50,064 nucleotides of DNA from Bilophila wadsworthia ATCC 49260 (GCF_000701705.1 NZ_JNJP01000024.1:1-50064), one strand, 5' to 3'; numbered from the stretch's first letter, positions 32,987 through 41,864 are shown. The notes: generated by a model from the letters alone, not told the origin. Made by a program: numbers and translations.

Positions 32987-33569
32987 TACTCTCTATCCCG
33001 ATGGGACCGGGATATCCGGCCACTCTCCCACTCCCCGGCGCGAATCGATTGAAAGCCTCGCCAAGCACATCCGGCTTCTCGTCCTGGATGTGGACGGCGT
33101 CATGACGGACGGCGGCCTCTATTATGACGCCAACGGGCTGGTCATGAAGCGGTTCCATGTCCTCGACGGCATCGGCATCCGGCTGGCTAAAACGGCGGGT
33201 ATTGAAGTCGCCGTCCTGTCGGGCATGGATGTGCCCTGTGTCGTGAGACGGCTGGAAGTCCTTGGCGTGGCCGAGTATCATGGCGGGGCCGACAACAAAT
33301 GTACTATTCTGGATGGGATGCGCAAACGGATGTCCCTTGAGTGGCAGGAAATCGCCTATCTTGGAGATGATTGGGTCGATCTCGCACCAATGTCCCGCGT
33401 GGGGCTGCCCGCTGCCGTCGCGAATGCCATGCCGGACGTCAAAAAACTGGCGAAGTTCGTGACGCAAAAAGAAGGCGGATGCGGCGCCGTCCGGGAATTT
33501 GTCGACTTGCTGCTGACTTGCCAAGGGAAACGGGAAGCTCTGCTTGAGCACTGGATGCGCTTGGAATGA
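32976..33569 (+). CDS. kdsC: Kdo-8-phosphate phosphatase (HAD family, KdsC)
   Basis: The 197-aa protein is a cap-less HAD phosphatase. Nucleophile Asp38 and acid/base Asp40 are in LVLDVDGVMTDG, Ser/Thr in VLSGM, and a metal-binding pair in YLGDDWVDL near 125. KdsC proteins act as tetramers, removing phosphate from Kdo-8-P. The first 30 residues are an N-terminal extension that overlaps kdsA; an internal start cannot be excluded. GGGCGAVRE near the C-terminus fits KdsC. It overlaps lptC by 4 bases (ATGA). Confidence 0.94.
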   Translation: MTCNTLYPDGTGISGHSPTPRRESIESLAKHIRLLVLDVDGVMTDGGLYYDANGLVMKRFHVLDGIGIRLAKTAGIEVAVLSGMDVPCVVRRLEVLGVAEYHGGADNKCTILDGMRKRMSLEWQEIAYLGDDWVDLAPMSRVGLPAAVANAMPDVKKLAKFVTQKEGGCGAVREFVDLLLTCQGKREALLEHWMRLE

Positions 33570-34273
33570 AACGTTCACGAATCCTGCTTATTACCGCGCT
33601 GGTGGCGCTTCTCGCCGGAGGTTGGTACGTCGCGAAACGTGGCGGAGAAACAACGCTGATCGGCAGATTGCTTGATGTCGCCAACAAGGGCGGCATTAAG
33701 TCCCTTGACGGGGCGAAGCTTCAAGGCAACGCCACGCAATCCGGCAATCCGCTTGAGGAAGTGGCTGGGTTGGCCATCAAGGGGATCAATCTGTTCCAGG
33801 GAAATAAAGGCTTGGAGCTGTGGCGTCTCAAAGCGAGCTGGGCCCATATGTCCCAGAACGGTGACACGATCGATGTGGACAAACCCGTCGTCCGTTATGC
33901 GCTCGGCGAAGGCTCCGCAAGCAACCCCGACGACGATGTTCTCGATGTGCAGGCCCAGCTGGGGAAAATCACCGACAACCAGCGTTTTCTCACGCTCTGG
34001 GATGATGTCGTCATCACTCGCTATGATGACGTCATCACCAGTTCGCGCATGAATTACGACGCCAATAAACGCCTCATGACCTTCCCCGAGGGGGCTGCGC
34101 TTGAAAGCCCCACGGCATCCGGGACGGCCACCTTTTTTACATGGGATCTTGCTACCAACGAAATGCATGGTTCGGGAGGCGTGCTGGTCGTACTCAAGCC
34201 CCGCCCCGACGCCCCAAACGCCAATGCAGCACCTTCTCCGCGCGAACCGCAAGCCAATCCACAGCAAGAATAG
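33566..34273 (+). CDS. lptC: LPS export protein LptC
   Basis: The 235-aa protein has one N-terminal membrane helix (residues 6-22) and a periplasmic beta-jelly-roll region. Conserved pieces include LKASWAHMSQNGDTIDVDKPVVRY and the repeated-strand segment GAALESPTASGTA. LptC is the inner-membrane link that hands LPS from LptBFG to the LptA bridge. Sequence conservation is low in this family, so the call leans on the gene order kdsC-lptC-lptA-lptB. The C-terminal 30 residues are Pro/Ala-rich and likely disordered. Confidence 0.87.
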   Translation: MKRSRILLITALVALLAGGWYVAKRGGETTLIGRLLDVANKGGIKSLDGAKLQGNATQSGNPLEEVAGLAIKGINLFQGNKGLELWRLKASWAHMSQNGDTIDVDKPVVRYALGEGSASNPDDDVLDVQAQLGKITDNQRFLTLWDDVVITRYDDVITSSRMNYDANKRLMTFPEGAALESPTASGTATFFTWDLATNEMHGSGGVLVVLKPRPDAPNANAAPSPREPQANPQQE

Positions 34274-34334
34274 CCTCAACCTGCAAGGAAATAAGCCCGT
34301 CATAGATCCAACGGATTACAGCTAGGAAAACATC

Positions 34335-34910
34335 ATGAAAAAACTTTTTTTAGGTATAACCACACTGAGTTTGAGCCTCTTCTGCTCCGCCCCGCTGTGG
34401 GCGGCACCGGTGACGCCCCCAAAACCCGCCAAGAATGTTGAAACGCGGATCACATCCGATCAATTGACCTATCTTGCTGAAAAGCAACTTGTCATCTTTG
34501 ATAAAAACGTCCATGTGGTACGTCCCGACATTGAAATATGGGCCGATAGGATCACGGTTTATTTGAAGCCACCCAAAGGCGACGCCCAGAAGAAAGAAGG
34601 CGAAAAAGGCGGTATGCCTGCCGGAATGGCAGCCGGTGACGTCGATCGCATCGTCGCCGAACGGAATGTGCGCATGAAGAGTGAAAACCGCAACGGAACT
34701 TGCGCGAAGGCAACCTATACGATGGATGACGGCGTTCTTCTCATGGAAGGCGATCCTCGCCTGACTGATGGCGAAAACACCGTTACCGGGGAAACCATCA
34801 AGTACTTTACGGAAGAAAACCGCAGCGAAGTCATGGGCGGGTCCAAGAAGCGCGTCGAAGCTGTCTTTTCCGGCTCTAAAAACTCCAGCCCGATCCGAGG
34901 GAACCGCTGA
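34335..34910 (+). CDS. lptA: LPS transport periplasmic protein LptA
   Basis: The 191-aa protein begins with a Sec signal peptide (KKLFLGITTLSLSLFCSAPLWA, cleavage near residue 23). An OstA-like beta fold follows, with ITSDQLTYLAEKQLVIFDKNVHVVRPDIEIWADRITVYL near 39-77. A Gly/Lys-rich insert occurs around 78-98. LptA oligomers bridge the periplasm for LPS. The stop codon overlaps the lptB start (TGATG). The order matches the canonical lpt operon. Confidence 0.92.
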   Translation: MKKLFLGITTLSLSLFCSAPLWAAPVTPPKPAKNVETRITSDQLTYLAEKQLVIFDKNVHVVRPDIEIWADRITVYLKPPKGDAQKKEGEKGGMPAGMAAGDVDRIVAERNVRMKSENRNGTCAKATYTMDDGVLLMEGDPRLTDGENTVTGETIKYFTEENRSEVMGGSKKRVEAVFSGSKNSSPIRGNR

Positions 34911-35632
34911 TGGCCCGATTGTCCGGCGTTGACTTGCGCAAATGGTACGGCCAACGTGAGGTCGTACGCGGTGTTTCCCCCGAAGTGAACCAAGGGGAAA
35001 TCGTCGGTTTGCTCGGCCCGAACGGGGCGGGTAAAACCACTTCGTTCTATATGCTGACCGGGATCATCAAACCGTCTTCCGGACGGGTTCTCCTTGAGGA
35101 TCAAGATATTGGCACGTGGCCGCTCCATGAGCGCGCACGTGTGGGCATTTCTTACCTCCCGCAGGAGAGTTCCGTCTTCAGAAAACTTACGGTGCGTCAA
35201 AATCTTCAGATTATTCTGGAGCATACGGGCCTTCCCCGTAAGGAGCAGAAAGAAAGGGCGGATGTATTGCTTGAAGATTTCGGTCTCACCCGACTGGAAA
35301 AATCCCACGCCATGCACCTGTCCGGAGGAGAACGCCGGCGTCTGGAAATCGCCCGTGCGCTTATCCGGGAACCGAAATTCGTCCTGCTCGACGAACCGTT
35401 TGCCGGCATTGACCCTCTTGCGGTGGGTGATATCCAAGGTTTGGTGCGCGCCTTGCGCGATCGTGGGATCGGAGTTCTCATCTCTGACCACAATGTCCGT
35501 GAAACACTGACGATTTGCGACCGGGCCTACCTCATGGTGCAGGGGCAGGTCGTTCTTTCCGGGACACCGGAAACCATCGTCAATAACGAACAGGCCCGGA
35601 GCGTGTATCTTGGAGAAGGTTTCTCGCTCTGA
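34910..35632 (+). CDS. lptB: LPS export ABC transporter ATP-binding protein LptB
   Basis: The 240-aa ABC ATPase has Walker A GPNGAGKTT (36-44), the Q-loop in YLPQESSVFRKLTVRQNL, signature LSGGERRRLEIARAL near 137, Walker B FVLLDEPFAGIDP near 160 and the H-loop DHNVRETLTICDR. The PFAGIDP and SVFRKLTV strings are typical of LptB. It powers extraction of LPS from the inner membrane with LptF/LptG, which are not in this window. It is the last gene of the kdsA-lptB set, before a strong terminator and rpoN. Confidence 0.96.
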   Translation: MARLSGVDLRKWYGQREVVRGVSPEVNQGEIVGLLGPNGAGKTTSFYMLTGIIKPSSGRVLLEDQDIGTWPLHERARVGISYLPQESSVFRKLTVRQNLQIILEHTGLPRKEQKERADVLLEDFGLTRLEKSHAMHLSGGERRRLEIARALIREPKFVLLDEPFAGIDPLAVGDIQGLVRALRDRGIGVLISDHNVRETLTICDRAYLMVQGQVVLSGTPETIVNNEQARSVYLGEGFSL

Positions 35633-35663
35633 GACGCCATATTCCGTCATTCTCTGTGATTAT

Positions 35664-35700
35664 AAAAAAAGATCGTGTGCTCCGGTACCGATCTTTTTTT
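35664..35700 (+). terminator. Intrinsic terminator between lptB and rpoN
   Basis: AAAAAAAGATCG and CGATCTTTTTTT form a 12-bp stem with a 13-base loop and a 7-T tail. It separates the Kdo/Lpt operon from rpoN. Confidence 0.88.
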
Positions 35701-35794
35701 GTGAGTTGAATACGATAACCAGTCTTTTTCTCATTTCTTTTTCATCCAATAAACATCTCCGAGAAAAGAACAGAGAAAAAAAGCGTCCCTGTTC

Positions 35795-35830
35795 TTGCAA
35801 CATCTCTAAGCATGTGGCATAATCCCTGCA
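35795..35830 (+). promoter_or_regulatory. Probable rpoN promoter, sigma70-like overlapping a sigma54-like match
   Basis: TTGCAA (35795-35800), a 17-bp spacer and CATAAT (35818-35823) give a good sigma70 promoter about 115 bp before the rpoN ATG. TGGCATAATCCCTGCA (35815-35830) overlaps it and matches the sigma54 consensus (GG at -24, GC at -12, correct spacing, imperfect middle). Autoregulation by sigma54 is therefore possible but unproven. Confidence 0.6.
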
Positions 35831-35944
35831 TGTAAGGCATAAAGATGCCCTGTTGCTCTTCGCCTGACGGTTACCGTCGGTTCCCCTCCTCTCACAAGGT
35901 GTACCTGCGGGTTGGACAGACTCTTATGACAACGGGATATTTGC

Positions 35945-37423
35945 ATGGCATTGGAACTCAGACAGCAGCTTAAACTTTCACAACAGCTGGTGATGACACC
36001 ACAATTGCAGCAGGCTATCCGCCTATTGCAGCTATCCCGTTTGGAGCTTGTGGAAACGGTCCAGCGCGAGCTGCTGGAAAACCCGTTCCTCGAAGAAATG
36101 CAGGATGAGCCATCCAACGAGCCGCCCGTAGAAGTCCGTCCCGAATCCCCGCGAGATGAGCCTACATACGATCGGGAAGTGGCCCGCTCCGAAGACTGGG
36201 AAGACTATCTCGGAGAATTCGCAAGTACCCCGCAGCAAGTCCAGCCCAGAGACTATGAACTCCCCGAAGAAATGAGTTCTCTGGAGGCCAGATATGCCTC
36301 CAGCCCCACTCTTGAAAGCCACCTCATGTGGCAGCTCCGCCTTTCCTCCCTCTCCGATGACCAGAAAGAACTCGGTGAAATCATTATCGGAAATCTTTCT
36401 TCTTCCGGTTACCTTCAAGCATCTCTTGAGGAAATGGCGGAGATGGCGCGGGCGGATTTTGCTGGCGAGACTTCGACCGCCGAAGCGAAAGATAAAGCAT
36501 GGCCCACTGTCGAAGAGGTGGAGACGGTCCTTAAGGCCATCCAACTATTCGATCCGGTAGGTGTCGCCGCCCGAACTCCGCAAGAATGTCTCCTCATCCA
36601 GATAAAAGCATTGGGATATGACAGGGATCAGGTACTTGTCGATCTCGTGCGCGATCACCTTGAAGATCTGGAATCCCACAGATACAAGCCCCTGCTCCGC
36701 AAATTCCGGCTGGATATGGATGAACTCAAGGAATATTTGGATATCATCCAGTCCCTTGATCCCATGCCCGGAGCGAGTTTTGGCGAAGGCGTGTCCACCT
36801 TTGTCAGCCCTGACGTCTTTGTTTACAAGGTGGACGGGGAATTCCTCATTGTCCTTAATGAGGACGGCCTGCCGAATCTGCACTTGAGCCCTGTGTATGA
36901 TAACGCATCGGAAAACGCGTCAAGCAAGGAAAAAGAATACTTCAACGAAAAAATCCGTTCCGCAGCGTGGCTTATCAAAAGCCTGCACCAGCGGCAGCGG
37001 ACATTGTATAAGGTCGTCGAAAGTATTGTTAAACACCAGCGCGGCTTTTTTGAGGAAGGGATCAGCAAATTCAAACCGCTTATCCTGAAAGACATCGCCG
37101 ATGATATCAACATGCACGAATCCACGGTCAGCCGCATCACGACCAACAAATATGTGGCAACGCCCTTCGGCGTGTACGAACTCAAATTCTTTTTCAACAG
37201 CGCGCTAGAGCTGGATGACGGAAGCCAGGTGGGTTCGGAGAGCGTCAAGGCGCTCATCAAGAAATGCATCAGCGAGGAAGATCCTAAAAATCCTCTCTCC
37301 GATGAACGCATCGGCGAAATTCTCAAGGAACACTTGAAAGTGAACATAGCCCGGAGAACGGTAGCCAAGTACCGGATGGCAATGGATATTCCGTCCTCGT
37401 CCAGGAGAAAGGCCCATTTTTAG
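35945..37423 (+). CDS. rpoN: RNA polymerase sigma-54 factor
   Basis: The 492-aa protein has the Gln/Leu-rich region I (LRQQLKLSQQLVMTPQLQQAIRLLQ), an acidic region II (about 55-110), the core-binding region, the HTH (DINMHESTVSRITTNKY) near 382, and the RpoN box ARRTVAKYR near 470. It directs RNA polymerase to -24/-12 promoters that need AAA+ activators. In many Gram-negative bacteria rpoN follows lptB and precedes hpf, as here. The promoter noted upstream and the terminator after lptB indicate its own transcription start. Confidence 0.97.
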   Translation: MALELRQQLKLSQQLVMTPQLQQAIRLLQLSRLELVETVQRELLENPFLEEMQDEPSNEPPVEVRPESPRDEPTYDREVARSEDWEDYLGEFASTPQQVQPRDYELPEEMSSLEARYASSPTLESHLMWQLRLSSLSDDQKELGEIIIGNLSSSGYLQASLEEMAEMARADFAGETSTAEAKDKAWPTVEEVETVLKAIQLFDPVGVAARTPQECLLIQIKALGYDRDQVLVDLVRDHLEDLESHRYKPLLRKFRLDMDELKEYLDIIQSLDPMPGASFGEGVSTFVSPDVFVYKVDGEFLIVLNEDGLPNLHLSPVYDNASENASSKEKEYFNEKIRSAAWLIKSLHQRQRTLYKVVESIVKHQRGFFEEGISKFKPLILKDIADDINMHESTVSRITTNKYVATPFGVYELKFFFNSALELDDGSQVGSESVKALIKKCISEEDPKNPLSDERIGEILKEHLKVNIARRTVAKYRMAMDIPSSSRRKAHF

Positions 37424-37560
37424 CCGTTCGAGGCCGCTTGAGAACCCTTGACAGGACCCCTAAAAGGCTGTTGTAAAGAAGTCATGCCTGACAAAGCAAT
37501 GTCCGTTGCGGATATCTCGGTATCCGCTGTGCGGACCGGTTATCAGCCAAAGGAGGCTTC

Positions 37561-38097
37561 ATGCACATTTCCTTTACTTTCAAGAATTTCGAGCCGTCTG
37601 AACATTTGCGTAAGTATGCCCGCCGCCGTATGGAGAAGCTGGGAAGATTCTTCGGCAAGAATCCCGCTCTTGATGCGCAGGTGAATATGGCGGTCGATAA
37701 GTTCCGCCAGCGCGTGGAAGTTCAGCTTACCGGTGACGGCATCAACATTGCCGCCAGCGAAGTCTCGGAAGATATGTACGCCTCCATCGACCTCGTTCTT
37801 GATAAGCTGGAAGCTCAGGTCAAGAAGTTCGTTTCCCGTAATAAGGAAATCCATCGTAAGGGACGCGCTAACGATATCGATGTATACACATTTGAAGTGA
37901 CGGAAGAAGATGGAGAACGCACGATCACCGGGCGAGACCATTTTTCTCCCAAGCCCATGAGCCCCGACGAGGCGGCCATGCAGCTTGATGCAAATGACTT
38001 TGAATTCCTCACGTTCCTGAATTCGGAAAATGATCGCATCAATGTCATCTATCGGCGTAAGAACGGTAACCTTGGACTGATAGATCCCATCTTCTAG
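37561..38097 (+). CDS. hpf: Ribosome hibernation promoting factor, long form
   Basis: An AAAGGAGG site lies just upstream of the ATG. The 178-aa protein has an N-terminal HPF/YfiA domain (ISFTFKNFEPSEHLRKYARRRMEKL, then a basic helix VKKFVSRNKEIHRKG). A C-terminal dimerisation domain is typical of long HPF (PMSPDEAAMQLDANDFEFLTFLNSENDRINVIYRRKNG). Long HPFs join two 70S ribosomes into inactive 100S dimers in stationary phase. It lies between rpoN and rapZ; expression may follow sigma54 or stress, but no motif shows it. Confidence 0.95.
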   Translation: MHISFTFKNFEPSEHLRKYARRRMEKLGRFFGKNPALDAQVNMAVDKFRQRVEVQLTGDGINIAASEVSEDMYASIDLVLDKLEAQVKKFVSRNKEIHRKGRANDIDVYTFEVTEEDGERTITGRDHFSPKPMSPDEAAMQLDANDFEFLTFLNSENDRINVIYRRKNGNLGLIDPIF

Positions 38098-38128
38098 GGC
38101 TTGTGCCGGTACACAAAGCGATTTCAAC

Positions 38129-38162
38129 AAGCCCGTCCGGGGAGTCTCCACCGGACGGGCTT
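38129..38162 (+). terminator. Hairpin between hpf and rapZ
   Basis: AAGCCCGTCCGG and CCGGACGGGCTT pair perfectly over 12 bp, with GGAG/CTCC inside the loop able to extend the fold. It sits 22 bases before the rapZ ATG. Only TTACTG follows, so it may attenuate rather than fully stop transcription. Confidence 0.6.
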
Positions 38163-38183
38163 ACTGTTACTACGGAAAATACC

Positions 38184-39137
38184 ATGACGGATGATCAGCC
38201 TCTCCTTCCTGAACATGCCGCGGAAAAGCCGACGGACTCCGCTTCTGAATGTCCCAAAACGAATGCGGATAAGCCGATTTTCATCATCACCGGCCTCTCC
38301 GGCGCGGGCAAAAGTACTGTGCTCCATGTCTTCGAGGACATGCGCCTGTTCACAGCGGACGGGGTGCCTCCGGAACTCATGCCCGAAATGGTACGCCTTC
38401 TGCAAAGTTCCTCCGTTGAGCCTTCTCATGGCATAGCTCTCGGTTTCGATCAGCGGCGCAGCGAGTTCATGGCCGAACTTGATCAGGCGCTGCATCGGCT
38501 GTCCGGCATGGGATTCCGCACAAAGATCCTTTATCTGGAGGCGGATCCGGCCGTCATCATGCGGCGCTATGCCACAACCCGCCGTCCCCATCCGCTTGAA
38601 CGGGAGGGGGTCGGTTTGGAACAAGCCGTACGCGAAGAAATGGAACGCCTTGCCCCCGTCCGGGAAATCGCCGATAAGGTCATCGACACATCTTCCTTTT
38701 CCATCCATGACTTGCGGCGGATCATTCAGCGCAAATGGAACAGCACCCTAGAGCGGCTTCATACCATCAAGGTCAATCTCATTTCCTTCGGATTCAAATA
38801 CGGCGTCCCCCGCGAAGCGGATCTCGTCTTTGATCTGCGTTTTCTCCCCAACCCCTACTTCGTTGAAGAACTGCGGCCACAGACGGGAAAAGAGAGCGCC
38901 ATAGCCGAATATGTTTTCAGTGAACCTTCGGGTAAAGAATTCAAAAAGCGGCTTATTGATTTTTTATCTTTTCTTCTGCCTCTTTATGATGCTGAGGGGC
39001 GCTACCGCATCACAATCGCCTTAGGATGTACGGGAGGGAAACACCGTTCCGTGGCGATGACTGAGGCACTCATGCGGGCACTCAAACGGCAAGACTATAC
39101 TGTTTCCGTGGAGCATCGGCATATGGAGCTCGGCTGA
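38184..39137 (+). CDS. rapZ: RNase adapter/nucleotide-binding protein RapZ (YvcJ family)
   Basis: ATG at 38184 is preferred to the open frame from 38103, which would include the upstream hairpin. The 317-aa protein carries about 30 extra N-terminal residues, Walker A GLSGAGKST (37-45), and the C-terminal GCTGGKHRSVAMTEAL domain that binds glucosamine-6-phosphate and small RNAs in enterics. Here its role in amino-sugar control is inferred from family. The usual neighbour ptsN is absent between hpf and rapZ. Confidence 0.92.
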   Translation: MTDDQPLLPEHAAEKPTDSASECPKTNADKPIFIITGLSGAGKSTVLHVFEDMRLFTADGVPPELMPEMVRLLQSSSVEPSHGIALGFDQRRSEFMAELDQALHRLSGMGFRTKILYLEADPAVIMRRYATTRRPHPLEREGVGLEQAVREEMERLAPVREIADKVIDTSSFSIHDLRRIIQRKWNSTLERLHTIKVNLISFGFKYGVPREADLVFDLRFLPNPYFVEELRPQTGKESAIAEYVFSEPSGKEFKKRLIDFLSFLLPLYDAEGRYRITIALGCTGGKHRSVAMTEALMRALKRQDYTVSVEHRHMELG

Positions 39138-39224
39138 TCCGCTCGTTTGGGATTTGCTTTTTCCGCTTCGAGGCATTAGAGATACGGCCTGTCATTACAC
39201 ATCAATGCCATAGGGAATGTGAAC

Positions 39225-39851
39225 ATGCTGCCTCTCGAAACCCTCGGAGCGTTTTTTGTTACCGCCATAGTGATGGGGCTGGCCCCCGGACCCGATAACA
39301 TTTTTGTTTTAACCCAGTCCGCCCTGTATGGCTTTCGGGCCGGTATCGTGACCACGTTAGGGCTGATGACCGGGCTCTTCGGGCATACGGCAGCCGTTGC
39401 CCTCGGCGTTGCGGCACTGTTTCAAACATCCGAGATGGCCTTTACAGTCCTGAAATGTGCAGGGGCGGCCTACCTGCTGTATCTGGCATGGCTTTCTTTC
39501 CGTAGCGGCGCCTCCAGGGCATGGCTGGAGCAAAGTACATTTCCCGGATACTGGGCCCTGTATCGGCGGGGTGTGATCATGAACATTACCAATCCCAAGG
39601 TCACACTTTTCTTTCTCGCCTTCCTTCCACAGTTTGCCAAGCCGGAACTCGGGAATGTCCCGCTTCAGATCGTCACCCTTGGCCTCCTCTTCCAGCTCGC
39701 TACGCTGGCCGTCTTCGGAGGCGTTTCATTCCTTGGCGGCAGGCTTGCCGAATGGTTCAACGCTTCCATCCGAGGTCAGATCATCCTCAACCGGATCACC
39801 GCCTGCATCTTCACCGCATTGGCGCTCCTGCTTATCTTCTCTTCCCGATGA
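39225..39851 (+). CDS. LysE/RhtB-family amino acid exporter
   Basis: ATG at 39225 has AGGGA 8 bases upstream, better than the GTG at 39219. The 208-aa protein has about six membrane helices and the RhtB/LysE signatures APGPDNIFVLTQSALYGFRAGI near residue 22 and MNITNPKVTLFFLAFLPQF near 114. It probably exports an amino acid or derivative such as homoserine, threonine or lysine from the cytoplasm. Substrate is not determinable. It is followed directly by a terminator. Confidence 0.93.
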   Translation: MLPLETLGAFFVTAIVMGLAPGPDNIFVLTQSALYGFRAGIVTTLGLMTGLFGHTAAVALGVAALFQTSEMAFTVLKCAGAAYLLYLAWLSFRSGASRAWLEQSTFPGYWALYRRGVIMNITNPKVTLFFLAFLPQFAKPELGNVPLQIVTLGLLFQLATLAVFGGVSFLGGRLAEWFNASIRGQIILNRITACIFTALALLLIFSSR

Positions 39852-39853
39852 GA

Positions 39854-39878
39854 AAAAGCCCCGTCATGCGGGGCTTTT
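39854..39878 (+). terminator. Intrinsic terminator between exporter and amidohydrolase genes
   Basis: AAAAGCCCCG and CGGGGCTTTT form a perfect 10-bp stem around TCATG, 2 bp after the exporter stop. Symmetric A/T ends let it serve the convergent amidohydrolase too. Confidence 0.9.
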
Positions 39879-39896
39879 CTTCTTTGTAGCTCTAAA

Positions 39897-40616
39897 CTAA
39901 AGTGCTAAAAACCGCTTGATATTGCGGTAAAAAATATTCTCAAGAGCGCTCTCCGGCAATCCACAGACTTCCGTTCGCAACATTTCCACCCGGTAATGAT
40001 GGAACGGCGCATCGCTCCCCCAGAAAACCCGTTCGCTACCGACCGTATTGTAGGCCTCGCGGATTTTGGTGTGCATGGGCATACCCGATGTTTCGAGGTA
40101 CACATTGTCGTGTTTCTTGGAAAGATCAATGGCGGCCTGAATATAGATGCCGTTTCCATGTCCCATGTGGACCATCACGATCCGTACTTTTGGAAAATCT
40201 TCCGCAAGCTGAATGATGCTGTGGGGAAGGGAAAAAGGTGGATGCCCCGAATGGATGAATACGGGCAAATCCATCTGTTGCGCCACTTCCATCAGAGGAT
40301 GCACCACGGCGTCATTAGCCGTAAAGGCATTGAGAAGAGGATGCAGCTTAATCCCCTGAAAACCGTGCTCACGGACTTCGCGGATGACCGTTTCGACGGC
40401 CTTGTCCCCTTCGTATGGATTGGCCCACGTAATCCCCACAAAGCGATCGGGGAAACGTTTCACAGCCTGCTCCACTACAGTATTGTCCATATAGCTCACA
40501 ACGGACTTTTCGATACCGTACCGATCCATCTCGGCGACCATCTGCTCGTCCGTATACCCAACGTCGGCCCACCCGCCGAAATAGCCCACATGCGAATGCG
40601 CGTCGATCTTTTGCAT
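39897..40616 (-). CDS. Amidohydrolase-family metal-dependent hydrolase (Amidohydro_2)
   Basis: Two tandem ATGs (40619 and 40616) follow GAGGAGG; the second has the better 5-base spacing. The 239-aa TIM-barrel protein has HSH near residue 8, GIKLHPLLNAF near 88, FIHSGHPPFS near 120, MVHMGHG near 148 and WGSDAPFHH near 200. Together these supply a metal site as in the ACMSD/TatD-like Amidohydro_2 group. It hydrolyses or decarboxylates an unknown small molecule. It is alone and divergent from hypA. Confidence 0.9.
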   Translation of the reverse strand: MQKIDAHSHVGYFGGWADVGYTDEQMVAEMDRYGIEKSVVSYMDNTVVEQAVKRFPDRFVGITWANPYEGDKAVETVIREVREHGFQGIKLHPLLNAFTANDAVVHPLMEVAQQMDLPVFIHSGHPPFSLPHSIIQLAEDFPKVRIVMVHMGHGNGIYIQAAIDLSKKHDNVYLETSGMPMHTKIREAYNTVGSERVFWGSDAPFHHYRVEMLRTEVCGLPESALENIFYRNIKRFLAL

Positions 40617-40811
40617 CATGCCCTCCTCAAAAGGATACCGCCCGACGGCGTTTCATGTGACCTACGCCCGCCAGGAACAACGGTCAAGCAAGTCTCCCCT
40701 TCTCATCCGTCCGGCTGGACTCACCACTCTTTTTCGCCTACACTTCTTCCCTGTGCCTCTGTCCAAAAACTGCCGAGCCTTGTCCCAGGAATCAACCAGA
40801 GAAGTTCTGCC

Positions 40812-41165
40812 ATGCACGAAATGTCTGTCGTTACAAGCCTGTTATCCATTGTCCGCGAAGAGATGGAAAAGCATGACGTCCATCGTCTGCTACTGGTACG
40901 GGTACGATATGGAGCACTCTCCAACATCGTCCCGGAAGCCCTTTCCTTTGCCTTTGAGGCGCTTACGGCGGGAACCGACTTCGAAGGCGCTGTGCTGGAA
41001 ACCGAAGAGGTTCCCATCACTCTCAAGTGTTCCCAATGCGGACATACTTTCCCGGCCGTCAAGGGAGAGCATTTCTTTGCGCCGTGTCCAGCCTGCGGCG
41101 AGCAATACGGGCATTCAATGGAAACGGGCCGCGAGCTGTACGTCCAGCATATCGAGGCGGAATAA
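40812..41165 (+). CDS. hypA: Hydrogenase nickel-incorporation protein HypA
   Basis: The 117-aa protein starts with the diagnostic MHEMSVV, whose His2 and N-terminus bind nickel. It has a zinc site of two CxxC motifs (Cys73/76 and Cys92/95). The middle matches VRVRYGALSNIVPEALSFAFE. It hands nickel to the hydrogenase large subunit along with HypB. The frame is open far upstream, but the family start at 40812 is certain. hypB begins 11 bp after its stop. Confidence 0.96.
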   Translation: MHEMSVVTSLLSIVREEMEKHDVHRLLLVRVRYGALSNIVPEALSFAFEALTAGTDFEGAVLETEEVPITLKCSQCGHTFPAVKGEHFFAPCPACGEQYGHSMETGRELYVQHIEAE

Positions 41166-41176
41166 AGGAGCTTATT

Positions 41177-41836
41177 GTGGAAATACCTGTCATTCGTAAT
41201 GTTCTTGAAGCCAACGGAAAGCTGGCGGCAAGCCTGAAAGATCAGTTTGCCAAACACGGCATCCTTGCCCTGAATCTCATAAGCTCTCCCGGTGCGGGCA
41301 AAACGTCTCTGCTGGAGCGTACGCTTACGGATCTGGCTTCCGAATTTCGCATGGCCGTCATTGAAGGCGACCTCCAGACGGACAACGACGCACGCCGCGT
41401 CGCCGCCACCGGGGCCAAGGCCGTGCAGATCAATACGGACGGCGGCTGCCACCTCGACAGCAACCTTGTCATGGAAGCTCTAGGTGCTTTCGATCTGAAC
41501 GAGATCGATATCCTGTTCATCGAAAACGTGGGGAACCTCGTTTGCCCCGTCGAATTCGATTGCGGCGAAGACGCCAAGATCGCCCTGCTCAGCGTAACCG
41601 AAGGCGACGACAAGCCTGAAAAATACCCACTCCTTTTCAACCGTGCCAGTGCGATGGTCCTCAACAAGATCGATCTCCTGCCCTATGTGGATTTCGATGT
41701 AGAGGTTGCCGCCCGCCATGCCCGCCACCTCAATGCGGATCTGGCCCTCTTTGAGGTTTCTTGCCGCACGGGCGAAGGGCTCGAAAAATGGTACTCTTGG
41801 CTGCGCCAAGCGGCGAAAGCCAAAAAGGGCGCTTGA
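41177..41836 (+). CDS. hypB: Hydrogenase nickel-incorporation GTPase HypB
   Basis: GTG at 41177 has AAAGGAG 7 bases upstream. The 219-aa protein is a G3E-family GTPase with P-loop SSPGAGKTS (37-45), EGDLQTDNDA near 63, the conserved metal-site Cys91-His92 in GGCHLDSNL, Cys123 in NLVCPVEFD, and NKIDLLPY. It lacks the His-rich nickel store and N-terminal CxxCGC of some homologues, so storage would rely on other proteins. It inserts nickel with HypA, using GTP. hypC, D, E and F are not in the window. Confidence 0.96.
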   Translation: MEIPVIRNVLEANGKLAASLKDQFAKHGILALNLISSPGAGKTSLLERTLTDLASEFRMAVIEGDLQTDNDARRVAATGAKAVQINTDGGCHLDSNLVMEALGAFDLNEIDILFIENVGNLVCPVEFDCGEDAKIALLSVTEGDDKPEKYPLLFNRASAMVLNKIDLLPYVDFDVEVAARHARHLNADLALFEVSCRTGEGLEKWYSWLRQAAKAKKGA

Positions 41837-41864
41837 TTATCCCGTTTTTGGGATCATAAGATCA

